From Apium graveolens (lineage: Eukaryota > Streptophyta > Magnoliopsida > Apiales > Apiaceae), in the NCBI RefSeq assembly GCF_009905375.1, contig NC_133648.1:308900565-308964564 (forward strand): a stretch of 64,000 bases of DNA. Reading direction: 5' to 3'. Both the position numbers and the translations under genes were made by a program. The notes below the pieces were generated by a model. That model was not told the DNA's origin, made no database searches, and saw only the letters and a list, made by a program, of their open reading frames with translations. Shown here one piece after another: positions 58,818 to 64,000 of the stretch (within the stretch, counting starts at the first letter, position 1; every line of letters starts with the position of its first letter).

Positions 58818-60171
58818 TTATATGAATACCATGATTACATGTTATGTGATATGCATGCTATCTGTTTACAGTTTTAAAATGCTATGAGTAGTTATAAACG
58901 ATTGGGTAGACGTCAATACATATAGTCACGTCGATTAAGTTTGGTTATGTCAATTAAGATAGTCCTTTTGTTTATAGAATTGAGTAGCAAGGAGCGCAGT
59001 CAAGTGTTAGACGGAGTTGATAGCCAGCAGTTATAAGCCAGGGTTATAGTGAGAAGTTATCGAGCATACCAGGCAAGTATCCCTACCTTCACTTATCATT
59101 CAAGTGATATTTATTATGAATCCTATTGCGCAAATAGTCCTGAACTTTCTCATATACTGTAAGTTTCCTACGCTATTCTAATTTTGGAATAGTTTATCAT
59201 TCTATTTATCAGATTGTTAATAATATCATGGAAATATTCTCGAACCTCCTTGTGTTATATTTCAAGTACTATTTCCTTATTCTAAGTTCAGAATAGTTAA
59301 AAGTTTTTACATATCGCTACAAATTACTCTATACAGTGGAACATTGAATTGAGATTAGCGAATAACTAATTGTTCTAGTTATTTCGCCATCAGTTGTTGA
59401 GATGACTCCGGACCATGTGAAATGGGGGGTTATATTGATAAGGATGTCGTTTGAATCGGCTCCTTTAATCAAAATATTTTATGGATTGGATGACTGCGTA
59501 AGCAACCGGGGCGGATGGTCCAGCGGAGGGCCAAGTGTTATATGAAATATTATGACACAACTTATGCCACAGGCAGATATATTGCCTTTTTATTTGAGTA
59601 CTCATGTTTTGGGACATATTTCTACGAATCATGATCCAGTGATATCACACGGGCTGATCAGCATGTGATAGTACGTCCGTCGATGATGGATTCTAATCTA
59701 AAAATTATCGTTTATTGCTGATAGGTTATTTAGCTTTTATTGTTGATCAAATATCATTGCTTATATCCTGTTATTCAGCTATTATCAAAATGTGGTTTAT
59801 CATTTCAACCACACTTTATACTGCTTGCTGAGCATTTCTTTCGCTCATACTTGTTATTATTCTAATCTTTCAGCTAAGCCGGAGCAGGCTTGAGTTCCAG
59901 GTTTGATCAGAAGTCAAGTGCTTGTAAATAGTTTGGTGTGTTTTCCAGGTAGACAGTTTGGGACGCTTGGATAGTCTAGAGGTTTGTAATAAAATTTGAA
60001 TAGTTTGTAAAACTAAACAGACTTATGGCTTGTAATAACATTTGGTTCGTGTTAGTGCCTGTTCCATACTATAACCTGTGATCGATCCAGTTGCATTCAA
60101 GGGTTCATATTTTAGTTTGTTTATCGGTTAGTGACCCCCAAATCTAGATCCTGGGTTTTGAGGGCGTTACA

Positions 60172-60176
60172 ATTTT
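60172..60176 (+). other. Target-site duplication of the solo LTR, right copy
   Basis: ATTTT, followed directly by TGTTGGGTTG, the next SIRE-2 integrase codons. Confidence 0.92.
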
Positions 60177-62308
60177 TGTTGGGTTGTAGTTGGAAAAGCG
60201 TACAGAGTCTACAATCTCAGAACCAACATTGTTATGGTATCTGTACATGTTGTGTTTGATGATAAGAAGATTGAAGGACTACAAGATGAAGGTTTCCATA
60301 AAAGCCTCAAATTTGAAAATATTGAGATGATTTGTGATGATAGTGTAGATGAAAGTGATCAAGAAATAATCTATAAGGGTAATGCAGAAAAGTCAGCAAT
60401 AAATGAAGCATATAATTCAACATCCGTCGAAAGATAAAGTGCATCATCCATTAAGAGACAAAGTGCATCATCCGTCGAAAGGCAAAGATCAACATCCATT
60501 GAGCCATCAATAGGAGTTGAAAGTCATTATAGATCACACTAGAAAGGACCCCAACTTCAAGTTAAATATCCACAAACTCAGGGGGAGTTTCTACTAATCA
60601 AAACTCAGTCACACATCAAGAAAACCATTAGGCCTCTTCATCTAGAGCTAATCTACCACAATAGAGAAAATGGACTAGAGATCACCCATTTGAACTAATT
60701 TTTGGTGATGCAACTTCAAGAGTGCAGACTAGGAAATCAACTCAAGAAGAATGTCTATACAACAGCTTCCTATCTCAGGATCAACCAAAGAAGGTAGAAG
60801 AAGCTTTGTTGGATCCTGATTAAGTTTTAGCTATGCAGAAAGAGCTAAACCAATTTGAAAGGAATAAGTTATGGAAGCTGGTACCCAAACCTAAAGGCAA
60901 AAATCCTATTGACACCAAATGGGTATTCAGAAATAAGATGAATGAAAATGGCATAGTAGTCAGGAACAAAGCTAGATCGGTTACTACGGGCTATTGTCAA
61001 CAAGAAGGAATAGATTTTGATGAAATATTTGCTCCTGTTGCAAGACTTGAAGCCATCAGATTTTTTCTAGCCTATGCAACCCATGCCAATTTCAAGGTCT
61101 ATCAAATGGATGTTAAAAGTGCATTTCTGAATGGAGATTTGGATGAGGAAGTCTATATTAGTCAGCCTCCTGGTTTTGAAGACCCCAATTTTCCTGATTA
61201 TATCTACTATCTTTTAAAAGCACTGTATGGTTTGAAACAAGCACATAGAGCCTGGTATGATACTTTGTCAAATTTCCTTTTAGAAAATCAATTCACAAGA
61301 GGTGCTGTTGATAAAACTCTTTTCTTTAGAAATGTTAATGGCTCTAGCATTCTTGTTCAGATTTATGTAGATTATATTAAATTTGGCTCTACAGATGAGA
61401 AACTTTGCATAAAGTTGGCCAAATTGATGCAAAGTAAATATGAAATGAGCATGATGGGAGAATAAACTTATTTTCTTGATTTACAAGTTAAGCAAGTTAG
61501 TGATGGCATATTCATTAGTCAAACCAAATATATTTATGATCTTTTAAAGAAGTTTGACTTAATGGATTGCACATCTGCAAAAACTCCCATGGCCACTGCC
61601 ACTAAACTTGAATTGAACACTACTGAAATGTCTGTGGACATTTTAAGTTATAGAGGTATGGTTGGCTCACTTTTATATTTAACAGCTAGTAGGCCATATA
61701 TAATGTTTGCTACTTGTCTTTGTGCTAGATTTCAAGCCGATCCTAGAGAATCTCATTTAGTAGCTATTAAGAGAATTTTCAGATATTTGAAAGGAACACC
61801 AAAACTTTGCATTTGGTATCCTAGATATTCTGGTTTTGATCTAATTGGTTATTCAATTGCAGATTATGCATGTTGTAAAATTGATATAAAAAGTACAAGA
61901 GGAACCTGCCAATTTCTAGGAAAGAAGCTAGTATCCTGGTTTAGTAAGAATTAAAATTCAGTCTCTACTTCTATAGCCGAAGTTGAATATATTTCTACTA
62001 ACAGTTGTTATGCACAGATTTTATGGATGAAAAATCAACTATTGGACTATGGTCTACATATAGACAAGATCCCAATCTTCTGTGCCAACACAAGTACCAT
62101 TTCCATAACTGAAAATCATGTGCAGCATTCAAGAACAAATCACATTAACATCAAGTACCATTTCATTAGAAAACATGTCATGAATGGTACTGTGGAACTT
62201 CATTTTGTTCCAAGTGAGTAGCAACTTGCTGACATCTTTACCATGCTACTTGATGAGTCCACCTTTACTAGGTTGGTAAGTTAGTTAGGTATGCTTAATT
62301 ATTCCTAA
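60177..62308 (+). pseudogene. SIRE-2 pol part 2: integrase tail, RT, RNase H (broken)
   Basis: Resumes after the solo LTR with KAYRVYNLRTN-like sequence, then SVHVVFDDKKIEGLQDEGFH (60234-60437) and a Ser-rich linker with motif copies (60421-60503). RT is open 60833-61465: [52 protein letters not shown]. The catalytic motif reads YVDYIKFG, so the second Asp is Tyr and RT is dead. Stops at 61463, 61952 and 62219 interrupt the thumb and RNase H ([42 protein letters not shown]). The frame ends at LGMLNYS near 62308. Confidence 0.9.
60421..60503. repeat. Motif cluster ATCCGTCGR in the SIRE-2 integrase-RT linker
   Basis: CATCCGTCGAAAG, CATCCATTAAGAG, CATCCGTCGAAAG and CATCCATTGAG, every ~24-26 bp, at the same polyprotein position as in SIRE-1 and SIRE-3. 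Confidence 0.8.
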
Positions 62309-62832
62309 ATTGTTATGATGTCTAAGTAATTTGAAATGCAGTCATAATCAAATTTGATTTTTCCCATAAACATGAAATATCGACTAAGTCAAAATTTACA
62401 TCTCGACGGATGTTCATTATCCATCGAAAATGAATGTCCATTGAATTTTATTATCTGTTGAAAAATCAAATATTATTCCGGGTACTTTTTATCTCGACGG
62501 ATATCTGTTTAATCTTCATCCGTCGAATCGCTTTAACCATAGCCATTTATTCTATTTCTTATCCGTCGAATTTACTTACAGTCTGTAAGTATATCTCGAT
62601 GGATAACCTTTAGAAATTCTACAGTTTACTTTATTTTTAAACGGCTATTTTGGGAAAATTTCATTGGGTACTTTATTTTATTTTTTAATTTTTACTCGTT
62701 TATTTCTGAAAAAGTATATAAATCCCATTTTATTTTCTATTTTACTTTTATCTTTCTCAAAGCAATTTCTAATCTCCCTCTTCGTCTCCAAACCAAAACC
62801 CCTCTTTACTGTACATGCTTTCATTCACAACA
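62309..62832 (+). other. Pol to post-pol ORF spacer of SIRE-2 with motif cluster
   Basis: Non-coding. Motif copies between 62401 and 62607 (CTCGACGGATG, TTATCCATCGAAA, CTCGACGGATAT, CATCCGTCGAATC, TTATCCGTCGAAT, CTCGATGGATAAC), followed by a T-rich stretch and the ORF start. Confidence 0.65.
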
Positions 62833-63514
62833 ATGGCATCTGTAGTCAAGATAATGTCTCAGTCTGGATTTGTGTATGAAAAGAACAACTTTGTAGCACT
62901 AGTGAACAAGGGTATTGCTGTTTCTGAGGCCTATCACAAAATGATGGACTTCATTCAATACAGCAAACTGAGCTATGCAATGTTGGCATCACCAGTAATC
63001 TACTGTGAGGTTGTGGAGGAGATATGGACTACAACAGTGTACAACTCCAAAGACAAAACCATTTTCTTCACTCTCAAAGGTAATGAGCATAGTATTATCT
63101 GTGATATAATTCAAGCATGCTTACAATTTCCTGAAAACAATACACTAGTTCCACACACAGACACAGATGTCAGTGCCATTCTTGTGTCTATGGGATATGC
63201 TCTTAACCCTGCCAAGTTAGGTGAGGTTAGGAGGATGAGCCTTAGAAAATAATGGAGCTTTCTCTGTGATTCTTTCATTAAGGCATTTTCTGGTAAGATA
63301 AGCAATTTTGATGTAGTTACATACTCACTTGTTAACATGCTATATATGCTACTTAGTGATAAGTACTATAACTTTAGTGAGTCTGTCATGCTAGATTCTT
63401 TATGATGATTTCTAATCATGTTTCTAAGAATATCTCTATTGAGAACCCAACAAACAAGCTTAATTGTTGGGTCCAAGAGAAGAGAGTTATGGCTGATTTA
63501 AATAGGGCAAATCA
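62833..63514 (+). pseudogene. Post-pol ORF of SIRE-2, N-terminal part only
   Basis: ATG at 62833 (MASVVKIMSQSGFVYEKNNF) aligns with SIRE-1 and SIRE-3. It continues SYAMLASPVIYCEVVEEIWT, HTDTDVSAILVSMGYAL to a TAA at 63250, then KAFSGKISNF, MLYMLLSDKYYNFS and, after a frame change, ENPTNKLNCWVQEKRVMADL. It is cut off at about 63514, where Tekay-1 LTR sequence begins. It retains the ENPTNKLNCWVQE section that SIRE-1 has lost. Confidence 0.85.
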
Positions 63515-64000
63515 ATAATTAACATTAACAACCAAAAATCCAATATTTTAACTATTTAATAAACTCAAGAACATCAAGTTCTTGAGGCCACAACATCATC
63601 CTTAACATCACATATACTAATACTTCTTAAATCATCAAACTAACCATTAAAACTATACTTTTATCCAAGATCCATGATTTTCTTGAAAGTTAAACTTAAC
63701 CAAAGTTTGAAAGAAGGTTTATAACTCTCTTGGTTTCTTGGGTGGTTCTATTCTTGATGGATGATGCTTGGTGTGTCCTTGGTGCGCTTAAGAAGCCTAA
63801 ATCTTTCCAAAAAAATCAAGAAAATACTTTAAGTTACTATTTGTCACTATTCATCATCACTTTCATCATTTTATTTAACCAAGTAAACCTCTATGAAAAT
63901 CTATGAAAGATTTATCTTACCTTACTATGATGATGGGGAAGCTTGGGAATTAATTTGAGCATTTATCCATGGCTTGAAGTTGAAGATTTGAATTTGGTTT
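63515..64000 (-). repeat. Tekay-1 5' LTR, third fragment, running off the window
   Basis: Matches 6917-7427 of the 3' LTR in the same orientation, including the GTTCTTGAGGCCACAACATC unit (single copy) and ATCCATGATTTTCTTGAAAG. About 696 bp of LTR remain to be expected beyond the window. Confidence 0.88.

Larger units (their letters stand above)
42743..60171 (+). mobile_element. Solo LTR of a Tekay-like chromovirus, split by SIRE-3
   Basis: It begins TGTAATATCCGGGAAAATT and ends GAGGGCGTTACA, with the 5-bp duplication ATTTT on both sides. Its two parts (42743-44830 and 58818-60171) total about 3.4 kb with no PBS, PPT or coding domain, so it is a solo LTR left by LTR-LTR recombination. The ends resemble the Tekay-1 LTR (TGTAATAAC...GGGCGTCACA), but the body is different, so it is a related family. 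A 100-codon frame at 43967-44269 lies inside and has no recognisable similarity. Confidence 0.9.
38055..63514 (+). mobile_element. SIRE-2: SIRE-type copia element, 3' end deleted, split by a solo LTR
   Basis: 5' LTR, iMet PBS, gag, pol and the start of the post-pol ORF on the plus strand. Integrase is interrupted at 42743 by a chromovirus LTR and resumes at 60177. The post-pol ORF breaks off at about 63514 into Tekay-1 LTR sequence, so the 3' LTR is gone together with ~700 bp of the target LTR (equivalent of 6221-6917). Many stops, a lost zinc knuckle and a mutated RT motif (YVDYIKFG) mark it as old. Confidence 0.88.
4436..64000 (-). mobile_element. Tekay-1: Tekay/Del-like chromovirus (Ty3/gypsy), split by nested insertions and running off the right edge
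   Basis: In minus orientation the order is 5' LTR, PBS (iMet type), extra acidic ORF, gag, protease, RT-RNase H, integrase with chromodomain, PPT, 3' LTR. The 3' LTR is complete at 4436-8123. The 5' LTR starts at 14010, but only 173 bp are contiguous with the body. Collinear pieces of the same LTR at 37757-38054 and 63515-64000 are most simply its continuation, separated by nested elements. Coding parts carry many stops and frameshifts. The chromodomain and the LTR ends (TGTAATAACAC...GGGGGCGTCACA in sense) support the lineage. That the three LTR pieces belong to one LTR is inference. Confidence 0.7.

Overview
The window reads as plant nuclear heterochromatin, most likely from a eudicot. It is AT-rich and consists almost entirely of LTR retrotransposons of plant lineages: Ty1/copia SIRE-type elements with an extra ORF after pol, a Tekay/Del-type chromovirus with a chromodomain, and Athila-type Ty3/gypsy elements with a tRNA-Asp-like primer site. 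There is also one CACTA-type DNA transposon end. I see no complete host gene, no rRNA or tRNA gene and no CRISPR array. Species cannot be told from this sequence.

Layout. 1-1972: the 3' part of a copia element (open pol frame plus 254-bp 3' LTR), + strand. 1973-4435: AT-rich DNA with a degenerate short repeat and a decayed gypsy RT/RNase H fossil (minus). 4436 to beyond 64000: one old chromovirus, Tekay-1 (minus). Its 3' LTR (4436-8123), pol, gag, an additional acidic ORF upstream of gag, its primer site and the first 173 bp of its 5' LTR lie in 4436-14182. The rest of that 5' LTR appears to be scattered as collinear pieces at 37757-38054 and 63515-64000, split by everything in between.

Inside that split LTR there are two stacks. 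Stack 1 (14183-35910): the 5' halves of two diverged Athila elements joined tail to tail at the same RT codon, giving a large inverted repeat with a 30-bp near-perfect palindrome at its centre (about 31032). The left arm is interrupted in its RT gene by SIRE-1 (18931-30859, minus), the youngest-looking element (LTRs differ by roughly 2%). At 35911-37755 follows a CACTA-type end carrying what looks like the promoter, 5' UTR and first exon of a host gene. Stack 2 (38055-63514): SIRE-2 (plus, 3' end deleted), whose integrase is interrupted by a chromovirus solo LTR (42743-60171, perfect TSD ATTTT). That solo LTR is itself interrupted by SIRE-3 (44831-58812, minus, TSD ACGTG). The right LTR of SIRE-3 contains a 756-bp duplicate of the host LTR together with the insertion junction.

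How the genes work together: each autonomous element encodes gag (particle), protease, integrase, RT and RNase H. SIRE elements add a protein of about 1,100-1,500 residues after pol, and Tekay-1 adds an acidic ORF before gag. Most frames carry stops or frameshifts. Copia-1 pol is open throughout the window, and SIRE-1 has few lesions. The most distinctive unexplained signals are a short motif (ATCCGTCGR and its complement) repeated dozens of times in SIRE LTRs, spacers and coding linkers, the uncharacterised post-pol and pre-gag ORFs, and the two structural rearrangements (inverted Athila junction, duplicated junction in SIRE-3).
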